DNA of 64,000 bases from Alphaproteobacteria bacterium (GTDB taxonomy: Bacteria > Pseudomonadota > Alphaproteobacteria > SHVP01): positions 585,118 through 649,117 of the forward strand of contig JAVJOO010000002.1 of NCBI GenBank assembly GCA_040216735.1. Reading direction: 5' to 3'. Below are positions 9,368 through 18,921 of this stretch, one piece after another. The translations under genes and the position numbers were made by a program. Numbering within the stretch: the first letter of the stretch is position 1; each line of letters opens with the position of its first letter. The notes under the pieces are model-generated. The model saw only the letters and a program-made list of their open reading frames with translations, searched no databases and was not told the DNA's origin.

Positions 9368-9916
9368 ATGGCCACCGATTCGACGCCCGCCTGGCACGGC
9401 ACGACAATCCTTTCGGTCCGCAAGGGCGGTAAAGCCGTCATCGCCGGCGACGGCCAGGTCTCGGTCGGCGCCACCGTGATGAAATCCAAAGCCCGCAAGG
9501 TCCGCCGCCTCGCCGATGGCAGTGTGATCGTCGGGTTTGCCGGCGCGACCGCCGATGCCTTCACCCTGTTCGAACGCCTGGAAGCCAAACTTGAGAAACA
9601 TGGCGGCCAACTCGAACGCGCCTGCGTCGAGTTAGCCAAGGATTGGCGAACCGACCGGTATTTGCGCCGGCTCGAAGCGATGATGGCGGTGGCCAACGAA
9701 AATGTGAGCCTGGTGTTGACCGGCTCGGGCGACGTGTTGGAGCCCGACGACGGCGTCATCGGCATCGGCTCGGGCGGCAACTACGCCCTCGCCGCGGCGC
9801 GCGCGCTGATCGACCGCGACGACATGGATGCCGAGGCGATTGCCCGCAAGGCGATGAAGATCGCCGCCGACATCTGCGTCTACACCAACGAAAACGTCAT
9901 CGTTGAAAGCGTCTAG
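9368..9916 (+). CDS. hslV: ATP-dependent protease HslV, peptidase subunit
   Basis: Proteasome-like threonine protease subunit of 182 residues that forms the HslVU (ClpQY) complex with HslU. The ATG at 9368, with AAGGA at 9356-9360, is preferred to the upstream TTG/GTG frame extension. The mature nucleophile lies in [13 protein letters not shown] (about residues 10-22), where the first Thr after Gly is exposed by autoprocessing. The GDGQVSVG and [13 protein letters not shown] motifs are typical. hslU begins three bases after its stop. Confidence 0.96.
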   Translation: MATDSTPAWHGTTILSVRKGGKAVIAGDGQVSVGATVMKSKARKVRRLADGSVIVGFAGATADAFTLFERLEAKLEKHGGQLERACVELAKDWRTDRYLRRLEAMMAVANENVSLVLTGSGDVLEPDDGVIGIGSGGNYALAAARALIDRDDMDAEAIARKAMKIAADICVYTNENVIVESV

Positions 9917-9919
9917 CCC

Positions 9920-11227
9920 ATGACTGAGTTCAGCCCGCGGGAAATCGTTTCAGAACTCGACCGTCACATCATCGGTCAACACGACGCCAAGCGCGCCGTC
10001 GCGATCGCGCTGCGCAACCGCTGGCGGCGCCAGCAACTGCCCGAAGAATTGCGCGAAGAAGTCGTGCCCAAGAACATCCTGATGATCGGCCCGACCGGCG
10101 TCGGCAAAACGGAGATTTCCCGGCGCCTCGCCAAACTCGCCAACGCGCCGTTTCTCAAGGTCGAAGCAACGAAGTTCACCGAGGTCGGCTACGTCGGCCG
10201 CGACGTCGAACAGATTGTGCGCGACCTGGTTGAAATCGCGATCACGATGGTGCGCAACCAGCGGCGCGAAGAGGTTCAGGCGCGCGCCCAGTTGGCCGCC
10301 GAGGAACGGGTGCTCGATGCTCTAGTCGGCAGCGACGCAAGCGAGTCCACCCGTCAGGCGTTCCGCCTAAAATTGCGCAACGGGGAACTCGACGACAAAG
10401 AGATCGAAATCAGCGTCCAGGACAGCGGCGGCGGGATGCCGACTTTCGAAGTGCCCGGAATGCCCGGTGCGCAGATGGGCATGATCAACCTCAACGACAT
10501 GCTGGGCAAAGCCTTCGGCCAACGCACCAAACCCAAACGCCTGTCGGTCGTCGACTCCTACGACCTGCTGATGGAAGAAGAGAGCGACAAGTTGGTCGAC
10601 CAAGACAAGCTGGTCAAAGAGGCGATCGACAAAGTCGAGCAACACGGCATCGTCTTCCTCGACGAAATCGACAAGATTACCGCGCGGCAAGACCGCGCAG
10701 GCGCCGATGTCAGCCGCGAGGGCGTGCAGCGCGACCTGTTGCCGTTGATCGAAGGAACGCAGGTGGCGACCAAACACGGCACCGTGCGTACCGATTTCAT
10801 TCTGTTCATCGCGTCGGGAGCGTTCCAATTGGCCAAGCCGTCGGACTTGCTGCCGGAACTCCAGGGCCGGCTGCCGATCCGGGTCGAGCTAAAAGCACTG
10901 ACCCGGGAAGATTTCAAACGCATCCTGACCGAACCCGAAGCCAGTTTGATTCACCAATACACCTCGTTGATCGGAACCGAGGGCGTTACCCTGACGTTTG
11001 GCGACGACGCGATCGAGGAGATCGCCAGCGTTGCTGCCGACGTTAACGCAACGGTCGAGAATATCGGCGCACGGCGGCTCCATACCGTGATGGAGCGGCT
11101 TCTCGACGAGATCAGCTTTACCGCCACCGACCAGCCCGGCGAGAGCGTCGCGATCGATGCCGCCTACGTGCGAAAGCACGTCTCTGACCTCGCCAAGGAT
11201 TCTGATCTCTCTAAATTTATTTTGTAG
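9920..11227 (+). CDS. hslU: ATPase subunit HslU of the HslVU protease
   Basis: AAA+ unfoldase of 435 residues that feeds substrates to HslV. N-terminal [21 protein letters not shown] is the family start. Walker A GPTGVGKT is at about residues 57-64, and Walker B VFLDEIDK at about 245-252. The intermediate I-domain spans roughly residues 110-235, and the sensor 2 region with [11 protein letters not shown] lies near the C-terminus. It is transcribed with hslV. Its last 11 bases overlap the end of the convergent XRE gene. Confidence 0.97.
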   Translation: MTEFSPREIVSELDRHIIGQHDAKRAVAIALRNRWRRQQLPEELREEVVPKNILMIGPTGVGKTEISRRLAKLANAPFLKVEATKFTEVGYVGRDVEQIVRDLVEIAITMVRNQRREEVQARAQLAAEERVLDALVGSDASESTRQAFRLKLRNGELDDKEIEISVQDSGGGMPTFEVPGMPGAQMGMINLNDMLGKAFGQRTKPKRLSVVDSYDLLMEEESDKLVDQDKLVKEAIDKVEQHGIVFLDEIDKITARQDRAGADVSREGVQRDLLPLIEGTQVATKHGTVRTDFILFIASGAFQLAKPSDLLPELQGRLPIRVELKALTREDFKRILTEPEASLIHQYTSLIGTEGVTLTFGDDAIEEIASVAADVNATVENIGARRLHTVMERLLDEISFTATDQPGESVAIDAAYVRKHVSDLAKDSDLSKFIL

Positions 11228-11594
11228 AGGTACCCTCGGGCGCCGACACATTCAGATCCTCGAGCATTTTTTTCACGACACCTTCATCGAGGTTCTTGAT
11301 GCATTCGGCCAACCGGTTGGCCAACTCCGTCGCCTCGGGCGATAGGCCCGCGGTATCGACGACGACGCGGGGGTGAGACAGGCGGGCCAACTGCTCGAGC
11401 GCATCGGCCTCGTCCCAGATGATGTTGAAGTAGCCGCATATTTGGCGCACCAGGTGCGCCGGTGGGCGACCGCGACGACCGTGCTCCAGGGCCGACAAAT
11501 AGGCTTGGGAAATCTCCAGGTCGGCAGCCATCGTTTTCAAGGTGATGCCGCGGGCGCGGCGGAGGGCGCGGACCTTGGCGCCGAACGGCGTCAT
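11217..11594 (-). CDS. XRE-family helix-turn-helix regulator
   Basis: Putative DNA-binding protein of 125 residues with an N-terminal HTH (residues 1-65): [22 protein letters not shown] followed by the recognition helix [14 protein letters not shown]. The C-terminal 60 residues are helical and of unknown role. The start ATG at 11594 overlaps the smr stop by four bases; the longer open frame upstream is the smr antisense frame. It ends the timA-mltA-smr transcript, and its 3' end overlaps hslU by 11 bases. Target genes are not known. Confidence 0.86.
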   Translation of the reverse strand: MTPFGAKVRALRRARGITLKTMAADLEISQAYLSALEHGRRGRPPAHLVRQICGYFNIIWDEADALEQLARLSHPRVVVDTAGLSPEATELANRLAECIKNLDEGVVKKMLEDLNVSAPEGTSTK

Positions 11595-12196
11595 TTCTGC
11601 CGCCGCAACAGAAGATAAAGCGCGCCCTCGCCGCCATGCTGCCGCGCCGCCGGTTGCCATGTCACAACCAAACGGGCCAGCGGCGGCACAACCAGCCAGC
11701 GGGGCACCTGCTCGCGCAAAACCCCCCGCAGACGGTCGGGCATGACTCCGGGCTCGTCCCCGGGCCGCACCGAACCCTTGCCGGTGATCACCAGGACGCA
11801 ACGGTGCCCGGCGGCAACCGCGCGATCGACGAACGCTTCGAGTGCGGGGCGCGCTTGGTTTTGAGTCATCCCATGCAGATCGATGCGACCGTCGATTTCC
11901 ACTTGGCCGCGGCGTAGACGGACCTGGGTGCGCCGGTCCGTGCCGCCGCCGAGGACTGGAACGGCGGCGGTGTTGCGCAGCGCCGGCGCGGGAGGCGACG
12001 GGCTCGCTGGGGGCGTTGAATCCTTGGCGGAAATGGCTTCGGCACTGTCGTCACGCTCGGGCGGCGCCCGGTGTACGCCGCGACGGCGGATGACCGGATC
12101 GTGTACACGGGTATCGCGCATCACCGCCGCCCATAGGCTCGCTTCCTCGTCGCTGAGGGGGCGGCCGGGACGGCGCGGCGGCCTGCCGGTAGCCAT
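11591..12196 (-). CDS. Smr-domain protein
   Basis: A 201-residue protein with a Smr (MutS2 C-terminal-like) nuclease domain at about residues 105-200. IDLHGMTQNQARPALEAF carries the LDLHG-type motif and VLVITGKGS the TGxG-type motif. The N-terminus LSDEEASLWAAVMRDT is shared by alphaproteobacterial Smr proteins. ATG at 12196 is the start, five bases after the mltA stop. Smr domains cleave or nick nucleic acids, and in some bacteria act in ribosome rescue; the role here is not defined. Confidence 0.88.
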   Translation of the reverse strand: MATGRPPRRPGRPLSDEEASLWAAVMRDTRVHDPVIRRRGVHRAPPERDDSAEAISAKDSTPPASPSPPAPALRNTAAVPVLGGGTDRRTQVRLRRGQVEIDGRIDLHGMTQNQARPALEAFVDRAVAAGHRCVLVITGKGSVRPGDEPGVMPDRLRGVLREQVPRWLVVPPLARLVVTWQPAARQHGGEGALYLLLRRQK

Positions 12197-12201
12197 CCTT
12201 G

Positions 12202-13437
12202 TTATGACCCGGTCTGGGCGCGCCGCTCGAGAAGGGTGCGCGGCAGCAAGCCGTAGTAGCGGCCGGCCTCGCGCATCCGGCCCGCCCGGTCGCCAGCGCC
12301 TTTTCCCGTCCCCCAATAAACATCGCCGCGCACGATGCCCTTGATCGCCCCGCCCGTGTCTTGGGCGATCATCAGGCGGCGAAAGTGGATCGGATCGCCT
12401 TGTTCTTCCTGGGAGTCGGTGGTGACCGTATCGAGCCACACGGGCAGCCCGAGGGGGAGCCACGCGGTATCGACGGCGAGCGAGCGGCCCGGGGTGAGCG
12501 GAATGCCCTGGGCGCCGACAGGCGCGTCGCCCTCAAGCTTGCGAAAAAAGATATAGCTGGCGTTTTCCTGCATTAGCGCGGCGGCCTCCTGCGGATTGGC
12601 GTCGAGCCATTGGCGGATCGTCTGCATCGAGACGTCCTCCTGGGCCAACGCCCCGCGCGCGACCAAGCTGCGCCCGATCGCGAAATAGGAATGCCCATTG
12701 GTGCCAGCGTAACCTACCCTCACCTTGGTACCGTCCGCCATGGTGACCAAACCGGAACCTTGGATGTGGAGAAAGAAGGCGTCGACGGGATCGTCGACCC
12801 AAAGCACGACGTCGGTCCGCCCGTCCAACGCACCAGCGTCAATTTGGGCGCGGGTTTCGACCGGCTTAAGCCGGCCATTGGCGACCCTGCCCACGATCCG
12901 CTGGCCGTTGAGTTCGGGCCGGAAGTCCCCAAGATTGACGCTGACATAGTCAGGCGGCGGCGCGTACAGCGGGGTCTGATAGGGCCCGGCCCGCTCGGTA
13001 TGGCCGTTCAGCTCGGGCTCGAAATACCCGGTAAACAGGCCGACATCGTCGCCGTTATTACGGATCGCCACGGGGCGAAACCAGGTTTGGAAGAAATCCC
13101 GCGCCGCTTGAGTGTCGGGCGCGGCAACCGTCAGCGCAGCTTCGCAAGCGGGGCGCCAGTCGGCTACCGTACCGAAGGCTGGGTCGGCCATCGCGCGCGC
13201 GTCGGGCAAACGCAGCAGGCGTTCGCACGACTTTTTGAACGCCGCGAGCGCCGGCGCCTGATCGTCGTCGTTCCAGCCTATCAGCGCATGTTCGACGCTC
13301 AGGCGTTCGACAAAAACGAATGGGTCGAGGGCAAGTTTGTCCGGCAACGGCTTAGGTGGAAAGAGAGCGAAGGTGATGAGCGCCGCCGCCAGCAAACCCG
13401 CTACGGCAACCAGCGCCCACAGGCGGCCGGAAATCAA
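12202..13437 (-). CDS. mltA: Membrane-bound lytic murein transglycosylase A
   Basis: Periplasmic peptidoglycan lytic transglycosylase of 411 residues, anchored by one N-terminal hydrophobic segment (residues 6-27). The MltA barrel covers about residues 125-290 with FTGYFEPELNG, and the C-terminal 3D domain carries the DTAW and IAQDTGGAIKG Asp motifs; the catalytic Asp lies in the latter part. Its ATG overlaps the timA-like stop by four bases. The N-terminus has no lipobox, so it is probably a transmembrane rather than lipid-anchored form. Confidence 0.95.
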   Translation of the reverse strand: MISGRLWALVAVAGLLAAALITFALFPPKPLPDKLALDPFVFVERLSVEHALIGWNDDDQAPALAAFKKSCERLLRLPDARAMADPAFGTVADWRPACEAALTVAAPDTQAARDFFQTWFRPVAIRNNGDDVGLFTGYFEPELNGHTERAGPYQTPLYAPPPDYVSVNLGDFRPELNGQRIVGRVANGRLKPVETRAQIDAGALDGRTDVVLWVDDPVDAFFLHIQGSGLVTMADGTKVRVGYAGTNGHSYFAIGRSLVARGALAQEDVSMQTIRQWLDANPQEAAALMQENASYIFFRKLEGDAPVGAQGIPLTPGRSLAVDTAWLPLGLPVWLDTVTTDSQEEQGDPIHFRRLMIAQDTGGAIKGIVRGDVYWGTGKGAGDRAGRMREAGRYYGLLPRTLLERRAQTGS

Positions 13438-14108
13438 TTCTCGCTACGGGTGGCGATCAATTTCCAGTTGGGATCGGCCGAGCGCACGTCGCGTGCAAAC
13501 GTCCAGTAGTCCGTAATGTTCTGGACCACCCGCGGATCACCGGAAATGACTTCGCCGTTCTTGTCGCGGGTGACGTTCACCAGTTCGGCCACGAATTTGA
13601 TGGTCGCTTCGGCCATACGACCGACCGCACGCGCCTCGACCAGCTCGCTCGATTTGATCGCGACAAGCGTTGTCTCCAGGACTTCGCCTCGGCTCTCGCG
13701 GTCGGCGATCGCGCGCTGGAAATTCGTGTAGACATCGTCGTCGAGCAGGGCGCGCAGCGTTTCGGTATCGCCCGCGGCGAACGACATCAATACCATGTCG
13801 TAGGCCGTGCGGGCACCGCCGACAAACTCATCGGCGCTGAAGCTCGGGTCCATTGCGCGAATTTCGCGCACGCCATCGGCGGCGGTCCCGAGCGGTGTGT
13901 CGTCTTCCAACGGGCCGGAACGGTGCCGATCGGGGAGCGGCACGACATTATCGTCGTCGTCCTGCTGGGTCCGGTCGTGGCGCACGGTTTTTGGCGGCGC
14001 CGGCTCGTTGCCCGTGCGGCGACCGAGGACGCCGCGCAGACGCAAAAAGATAAACACCGCCACCATGGCGAAGAAGATGATTTCGATGAACTGGAAGCCT
14101 TCGCCCAT
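13434..14108 (-). CDS. Tim44/TimA-like domain membrane protein
   Basis: A 224-residue protein with an N-terminal transmembrane helix (IEIIFFAMVAVFIFLRLRGVLG), a charged linker rich in Asp, Arg and Pro (about 30-75), and a C-terminal Tim44-like domain (about 85-222; FVGGARTAYDMVLMSFAAGD, DYWTFARDV). In Caulobacter, a Tim44-like gene also sits near secB and dnaQ, matching this neighbourhood. A role in membrane protein biogenesis is suggested for the family. It is first in the timA-mltA-smr-XRE transcript. Confidence 0.9.
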   Translation of the reverse strand: MGEGFQFIEIIFFAMVAVFIFLRLRGVLGRRTGNEPAPPKTVRHDRTQQDDDDNVVPLPDRHRSGPLEDDTPLGTAADGVREIRAMDPSFSADEFVGGARTAYDMVLMSFAAGDTETLRALLDDDVYTNFQRAIADRESRGEVLETTLVAIKSSELVEARAVGRMAEATIKFVAELVNVTRDKNGEVISGDPRVVQNITDYWTFARDVRSADPNWKLIATRSEN

Positions 14109-14220
14109 GCTGCGTCCCTGACGCGCAAATTTAGCGGCCGGTCGCGCACGGCCGTTTGAGAAACTACAGTAGCGTCACGCCCGCCTTGAGTCCAACAACC
14201 GCTGGCATCCGCTGGGGCAC

Positions 14221-14781
14221 GTGCCCACATACCTAGTCATCGCCACGGGAAACGCAATTCACCATGCTGAGAAAAGAGTCGCTTTGCTTGGATTAGTCCT
14301 TTTTCTCGTGTTTGTCGGCGTCCCTGCGGCGGAAATCGCGCTATTTATCGTTGTCGGGGGCGAGATCGGGGTGTGGAGCACCATTGCTCTGGTGATTCTG
14401 ACCGCCATTGCGGGCAGCGCGTTGATCCGGAGCCAGGGATTGCGGACGCTGGTGCGGGCGCAGCAGACGCTCGCGCGCAGCGCCCTCCCGATCGAAGAGG
14501 CTTTCGACGGCATATGCCTCGTCACCGCCGGCGCCCTTTTGCTGACACCCGGCTTTCTGACCGATGGGCTTGGTCTGTTGCTCCTGTTCCCGCCGCTGCG
14601 GGCGGCGATCCGCCGGCCCGTCCTGCGGCGCCTCCTGCGCGGGGCTGCGGTCGGTAATGTTGGCGGATCGCCGCCGCCGCCCCAAGGGGACGGACCGATC
14701 ATCGATGGCGATTTTCACGAGGTTGACCCGCGCCCCGATCCGCACGATGTCGGCGCGCGGTTGCCGGGTCGGGACACCTAA
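14221..14781 (+). CDS. fxsA: FxsA-family membrane protein
   Basis: Inner-membrane protein of the FxsA family, with the conserved start GVPAAEIALFI, a second segment STIALVILTAIAGSALIR, and the LLLTPGFLTDGLGLLLLFPPLR motif. The tail is soluble and Pro/Asp-rich. The GTG at 14221 gives 186 residues. A TTG at 14284, preceded by a purine-rich stretch, would give the shorter N-terminus usual for FxsA and may be the true start. In E. coli, FxsA modulates phage T7 exclusion by the F plasmid; its normal function is unclear. Confidence 0.82.
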   Translation: MPTYLVIATGNAIHHAEKRVALLGLVLFLVFVGVPAAEIALFIVVGGEIGVWSTIALVILTAIAGSALIRSQGLRTLVRAQQTLARSALPIEEAFDGICLVTAGALLLTPGFLTDGLGLLLLFPPLRAAIRRPVLRRLLRGAAVGNVGGSPPPPQGDGPIIDGDFHEVDPRPDPHDVGARLPGRDT

Positions 14782-14856
14782 CGGCGGCCTGCAACCTTGT
14801 CGTCGCCCGCCGATCCATGGTAGCCACGGCCCGCCTTAATGCGAGGAGTAAGACCG

Positions 14857-15357
14857 ATGGCCGATACCGGCGATGCCACCACCAACGATGCAGCGACACC
14901 CCCGGGGGGCAACCCGCGCGTCGGCCTACTGGCGCAATACTTGAAGGACTGTTCCTACGAGAACCCGAAGGCGCCGGGTAGCTTGTCAAAGGATCTGCCG
15001 GCGCCGACCATCGACGTCAGCTTGGATGTCCAAGTCCAGCGGCTAGGCCCAACCCGTTACGAAGTCGCGCTGCGCACAACGGCCGGCGCCAAGCGCGGCG
15101 AGGAATCCGTCTTTGTCGCCGAGGTCGTGTTTGCCGGCGTCTTCGAGCTGTTCGACATCCCGGAGGAACAGATCCAACCGGTTTGCCTGGTCGAGTGCCC
15201 GCGCCTTCTGTTCCCCTTTGCCCGACGCATTCTCTCGGACCTGACCCGGGACGGCGGCGTGCCGCCCATCCTGCTCGATCCGGTCGACTTCGGCGCGCTC
15301 TACGAAAACCAAAAGGCCCAGGCCCAGACGAACGCCGGCGGCGAAACCATCAACTAG
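14857..15357 (+). CDS. secB: Protein-export chaperone SecB
   Basis: Tetrameric cytosolic chaperone that keeps preproteins unfolded for SecA. ATG at 14857 is chosen because GAGGAG lies at 14843-14848, whereas the upstream in-frame TTG has no site; this gives 166 residues. The motifs AQYLKDCSYENPKAP and the later VECPRLLFPFARRILSDLTRDGG are diagnostic. It is convergent with dnaQ and overlaps it by eight bases. The pairing with dnaQ is conserved in alphaproteobacteria. Confidence 0.96.
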   Translation: MADTGDATTNDAATPPGGNPRVGLLAQYLKDCSYENPKAPGSLSKDLPAPTIDVSLDVQVQRLGPTRYEVALRTTAGAKRGEESVFVAEVVFAGVFELFDIPEEQIQPVCLVECPRLLFPFARRILSDLTRDGGVPPILLDPVDFGALYENQKAQAQTNAGGETIN

Positions 15358-16051
15358 GGGCGTTCAGCCGCCAGATCGGTTCGCTGATTTTCTCCAGAAA
15401 AGCCACATGCGCCGCCAGTTCGGCGGCGCTGGGCTCGAAATGGCGTTCCGGCCAGGTTTTGGTCGGCACCGAATCGAGCGGCACGGTGTCGAGATCGACC
15501 GCAAGACCCAGCGTCGGCTGCCGCCCCCCGATAAGTTCGAGGTAGACCTCGGCCAACAACTCGGCGTCGAGCAGCGCACCGTGCTTGGTCCGCGCCGATA
15601 GATCGATGTTGAAACGCCGGCAGAGCGCATCAAGGCTCGCCTGGGCGCCCGGATATTTACGCCGGGCAATCGAGACGGTATCGACGATCCGATCGACCTG
15701 GAGCGGCGGACGCTTGAGCAGCGCGAGCTCGGCATTGACGAACCCAACGTCGAAGCTCGCGTTATGCGCCACCACCGCCGAGGTGCCGACGAACGCCAGA
15801 AAGTCGTCGGCGATTTCGGCGAAAGTCGGATGCTTGGCCAGGAAATCTTCGCTAAGTCCGTGCACCTGGAACGCCTCGCCCGGCATGTAACGTTGCGGAT
15901 TGATATACCGCTGCCAGGTCTTGCCGGTGGGGACGTGGTTCAACAGCTCGACGCAACCGATTTCGACGACGCGGTGACCGTCCTCGGGCGAGAGGCCCGT
16001 GGTCTCGGTATCGAAGACGATCTCGCGGTCGGCTTTGGTCAGATCGGACAC
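15350..16051 (-). CDS. dnaQ: DNA polymerase III epsilon subunit (proofreading exonuclease)
   Basis: 3'-5' exonuclease of the replicase, 233 residues. DEDDh motifs: FDTETTG at about residues 13-19 (catalytic Asp and Glu), [12 protein letters not shown] near 93, and [14 protein letters not shown] near 155-168. The C-terminal tail probably binds the polymerase alpha subunit. Its start overlaps the coaE stop by 13 bases, so it is coupled to coaE. It is the last gene of PPSR-maf-aroE-coaE-dnaQ, transcribed away from the probable origin. Confidence 0.96.
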   Translation of the reverse strand: MSDLTKADREIVFDTETTGLSPEDGHRVVEIGCVELLNHVPTGKTWQRYINPQRYMPGEAFQVHGLSEDFLAKHPTFAEIADDFLAFVGTSAVVAHNASFDVGFVNAELALLKRPPLQVDRIVDTVSIARRKYPGAQASLDALCRRFNIDLSARTKHGALLDAELLAEVYLELIGGRQPTLGLAVDLDTVPLDSVPTKTWPERHFEPSAAELAAHVAFLEKISEPIWRLNAPS

Positions 16052-16659
16052 GGTGGATCCCTTTGTTCGCCCTTCATCAGTGTGACGATGTGGCGAATCG
16101 CATTCAAGGTGACGCGCTTGCCCATGCCCGTCGGTACCACGAAATCGGCCAATCGGCGTTTGTCGCGATCGGGAGTTTGCTGACCAAGGATGGCGGCGAA
16201 CTTTTCAGCCGTCATGTCGGGGCGGGACAATACGCGTGCCCGCTGTACCGCCGGGGGGGCGGTCACCACCATAACCGCGTCGCACCCTTTTTCGCCGCCG
16301 GTTTCAAACAGCAGCGGCACATCGAACACGACCAGCGGCACCCGTCTTGCGCGGGCGCGGGCAAGGAACTTGGCGCGCTCGGCGCGGACCAAGGGGTGAA
16401 CGATGCCTTCAAGCCGGCGCAGCAGTTCCGGCTTGCCAAATACCTGGGCACCCAGCGCCCGCCGATCGACCGCACCATCCCGCACAACGCCGGGGAACGC
16501 TGCGTCGATTGGCGCCACCGCCGCGCCGCCGCGAGCCATCAGCCGGTGCACGGCGGCATCCGCATCGAATACCTGCACGCCGAGGCGGCGGAACATCCGC
16601 GCGGCCTCGCTTTTACCCATACCGATCGAGCCGGTGAGGCCGAGGATCGCCGGGCGCAC
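16039..16659 (-). CDS. coaE: Dephospho-CoA kinase
   Basis: Last step of coenzyme A synthesis, phosphorylating dephospho-CoA. 206 residues. The P-loop [12 protein letters not shown] is at residues 7-18, followed by [11 protein letters not shown], which corresponds to the DAD-type substrate motif. [17 protein letters not shown] and RVLSRPDM match the nucleotide-binding middle region. It sits two bases after aroE and overlaps dnaQ. Confidence 0.96.
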   Translation of the reverse strand: MRPAILGLTGSIGMGKSEAARMFRRLGVQVFDADAAVHRLMARGGAAVAPIDAAFPGVVRDGAVDRRALGAQVFGKPELLRRLEGIVHPLVRAERAKFLARARARRVPLVVFDVPLLFETGGEKGCDAVMVVTAPPAVQRARVLSRPDMTAEKFAAILGQQTPDRDKRRLADFVVPTGMGKRVTLNAIRHIVTLMKGEQRDPPCPI

Positions 16660-16661
16660 GT

Positions 16662-17510
16662 TCAGAGTGACGCCAGAACGTGGGCGCGCAGATCGTCATC
16701 GACCGCCGGATCGATGCCGTACCAAGCCTGGAAGCCGGGGCGGCCCTGGTGGAGCAACATGCCGATCCCATCGACAACCAAATGACCGCGCGCGCGCGCC
16801 GCTGTTAACAACGCCGTTTCGAGCGGGACGTAGACGATGTCGTTCACGACCGCCGATTGGGGTAGCGCGGACAGATCCAGTTCAAGCGGCGGCTGGCCGG
16901 TCATCCCGAGCGCACTGGCATTGACCACGAGCGCGGCATCGGCCAACGCCGCGGCACGCTCATCCCAGGACACCGCCGTCGCGGCCGGCCCTAGGACTGC
17001 CGCAAGCGTCTGCGCCCGTTCCATCGTGCGGTTGACCACCCGCAGATGCGGCACCCCGGCATCGATCAGCGCCCAAGCGATGGCCTTGGCCGCGCCACCT
17101 GCGCCGATCACCACCGCCGGGCCCAACGCGGCACGCCAGGATGGGGCACCCGCCTTCAGGTTTTCGAGGAAGCCGAAGCCGTCGGTATTGCGCCCGCTGA
17201 GCCGTCCGTCGCGCACGACAATCGTGTTCACCGCGCCCATCCGCGCCGCGGCTGGATCGATCTCGTCGAGAAAAGGGAGGACCGCTTCTTTGTGGGGAAT
17301 GGTGAGGTTGGCCCCGGCAAAGCCCAGCGCCGGCAACCCACGCACCGCCGACTCGAGATTTTCGGGACGGACAGCGAGCGGCACGTAAGCGCCGTCGATG
17401 CCGTAACGGGCCAGCCAATAGTTGTGCAGGCGCGGCGAGCGGGAATGCGCCACAGGCCACCCCATCACCCCGGCAATCCGGGCTTTCCCGCTGATCCGCG
17501 CCGTGTTCAT
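16662..17510 (-). CDS. aroE: Shikimate dehydrogenase
   Basis: NADPH-dependent reduction of 3-dehydroshikimate in aromatic amino acid synthesis. The ATG at 17510 overlaps the maf stop by four bases and gives 282 residues. The open frame continues 77 codons upstream inside maf, but that part is spurious. The N-terminal [17 protein letters not shown] binds shikimate; the catalytic Lys is in NLTIPHKE (about residue 73) and its Asp partner in NTDGFGF. The NADP loop [11 protein letters not shown] is at about 138-148. Confidence 0.96.
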   Translation of the reverse strand: MNTARISGKARIAGVMGWPVAHSRSPRLHNYWLARYGIDGAYVPLAVRPENLESAVRGLPALGFAGANLTIPHKEAVLPFLDEIDPAAARMGAVNTIVVRDGRLSGRNTDGFGFLENLKAGAPSWRAALGPAVVIGAGGAAKAIAWALIDAGVPHLRVVNRTMERAQTLAAVLGPAATAVSWDERAAALADAALVVNASALGMTGQPPLELDLSALPQSAVVNDIVYVPLETALLTAARARGHLVVDGIGMLLHQGRPGFQAWYGIDPAVDDDLRAHVLASL

Positions 17511-18103
17511 GCCGGCACCACGCCGTGCCCGCGCAGAAAATTCAACAACGCCAACAGAGGGAGACCGAGGATCGAAAAGTAATCGCCCTGGACCGACGCG
17601 AACAATTGAATGCCGCGCCCTTCGATCTGGTAGGCGCCGACCGAGTGCATCACCGTCTCGCCCGCGGCACCGAGGTAAGCGGCGATGGCGGCATCGTCCA
17701 GGGATCGCATGGTCAAGGACACCCGAGTAGCCTCGCGCCAAATCACCGTGCCATCCTTGGCCACGGCGGCGGCTGTGTGCAGACGGTGCGTTTTGCCCGC
17801 CAGCGCGGCGAGGTGCTCATGCGCCGCGGCGGGGGAGTTGGGTTTGTCGTACCACACGCCGTCGCATTCCAATATCTGATCCGCACCAATGACGAAGGCG
17901 CCCGGCGCACCCGACGACACCCGCTCTGCTTTGAGGTCCGCTAAAGCCTGTGCCGCGTCGACGGGTTGCGCCCCTTCGGCCTGCATCGCGACCTTGATCG
18001 ATTCCTCGTCGACCCGCGCGGGTTGCGCGACAAAATCGATCCCGGCATTGCGTAGTAACCGGTCGCGCGTCTCGCTCGCCGACGCCAAGATAAGCCCGCT
18101 CAT
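17507..18103 (-). CDS. maf: Maf-family nucleotide pyrophosphatase
   Basis: House-cleaning nucleoside triphosphate pyrophosphatase of the Maf/YhdE family, 198 residues from the ATG at 18103. LILASASETRDRLLRNAGI at the N-terminus is the phosphate-binding signature. VIGADQILECDG carries the catalytic Asp (about residue 75), and the C-terminal GAYQIEGRGIQLFASVQGDYFSILGLPL is characteristic. Start and stop each overlap a neighbour by four bases. Subfamily specificity (dTTP/UTP or modified nucleotides) was not resolved. Confidence 0.94.
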   Translation of the reverse strand: MSGLILASASETRDRLLRNAGIDFVAQPARVDEESIKVAMQAEGAQPVDAAQALADLKAERVSSGAPGAFVIGADQILECDGVWYDKPNSPAAAHEHLAALAGKTHRLHTAAAVAKDGTVIWREATRVSLTMRSLDDAAIAAYLGAAGETVMHSVGAYQIEGRGIQLFASVQGDYFSILGLPLLALLNFLRGHGVVPA

Positions 18104-18921
18104 GCGGTTCGTTCCCACTGGGCGTGCAGTTTGAGGATTGCCGCAGCGGTTTCTTCGATCGAACGTCCCGTCACATCGATCACCGGCCATTGGTGACGGG
18201 TGAACAAGCGCCGCGCCGCGGCGATCTCTTTCTTGATCTCATCTTCGTCGACATAGGTCGTATTGGCTTCTTCGTTAAGCAGCAGGAGTCGGCTGCGCCG
18301 CAACTCGACCAAACGTTTAACGCTGTTGACCAAGCCGATCACCAGCGGGCCTCTAACCTTTTCCAATTCGTCCGGCGGCGGTTGACCCGATACCAGAGGG
18401 ACATTGGCCGCTTTGATGCCGCGGTTCGCCAAGTACATACTGGTTGGCGTCTTGGACGTGCGCGACACCCCAACGAGAACGACATCGGCCTCGTGAATCG
18501 ATTGCAACGATTGTCCATCGTCGTGTTGCAAGCAGAAATGCATGGCATCGATCCGCTGAAAATATTCTTCGTCGAGAACGTGTTGGCTCCCCGGTTGGTT
18601 CTTCGATTCGGTATGAAGATAGTCGCGCAGCGTCGCGATCGTCGGGTCTAGAACGTCGACACAGGGAATTTCGAGGCTGCGGCAAGCGTTGATCAAATCG
18701 CGCCGCAATTCTCCATCGACCAAGGTAAAAAGAACGACTCCGGGTGCCTGTTGAATGCCGTCGATCGCTAACTGCAATTGCCCGGAACTCCGCACCATCG
18801 ACCAGATAAATTCTTCCGGCTCGTAGTCCTCGAACTGGGTGATCGCCGCCCGGGCCAGAACCTGGAGGGTTTCACCGGTGGCATCCGAGACGAGGTGCAG
18901 ATTGAAAGAGTTAGTCGTCAC
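18100..18921 (-). CDS. Pyruvate, phosphate dikinase regulatory protein (PPSR/DUF299)
   Basis: Bifunctional Ser/Thr kinase and phosphorylase of the DUF299 family that controls PEP synthase or pyruvate phosphate dikinase. The GTG at 18921 is the start, with AGGAGC just upstream, giving 273 residues, the usual length. The N-terminal FNLHLVSDATGETL and the P-loop-like GVSRTSKTPTSMYLA (about residue 150) are diagnostic. In Caulobacter and Rickettsia this gene (the RP001 homologue) flanks the origin, with hemE on the other side, exactly as here. Confidence 0.95.
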   Translation of the reverse strand: MTTNSFNLHLVSDATGETLQVLARAAITQFEDYEPEEFIWSMVRSSGQLQLAIDGIQQAPGVVLFTLVDGELRRDLINACRSLEIPCVDVLDPTIATLRDYLHTESKNQPGSQHVLDEEYFQRIDAMHFCLQHDDGQSLQSIHEADVVLVGVSRTSKTPTSMYLANRGIKAANVPLVSGQPPPDELEKVRGPLVIGLVNSVKRLVELRRSRLLLLNEEANTTYVDEDEIKKEIAAARRLFTRHQWPVIDVTGRSIEETAAAILKLHAQWERTA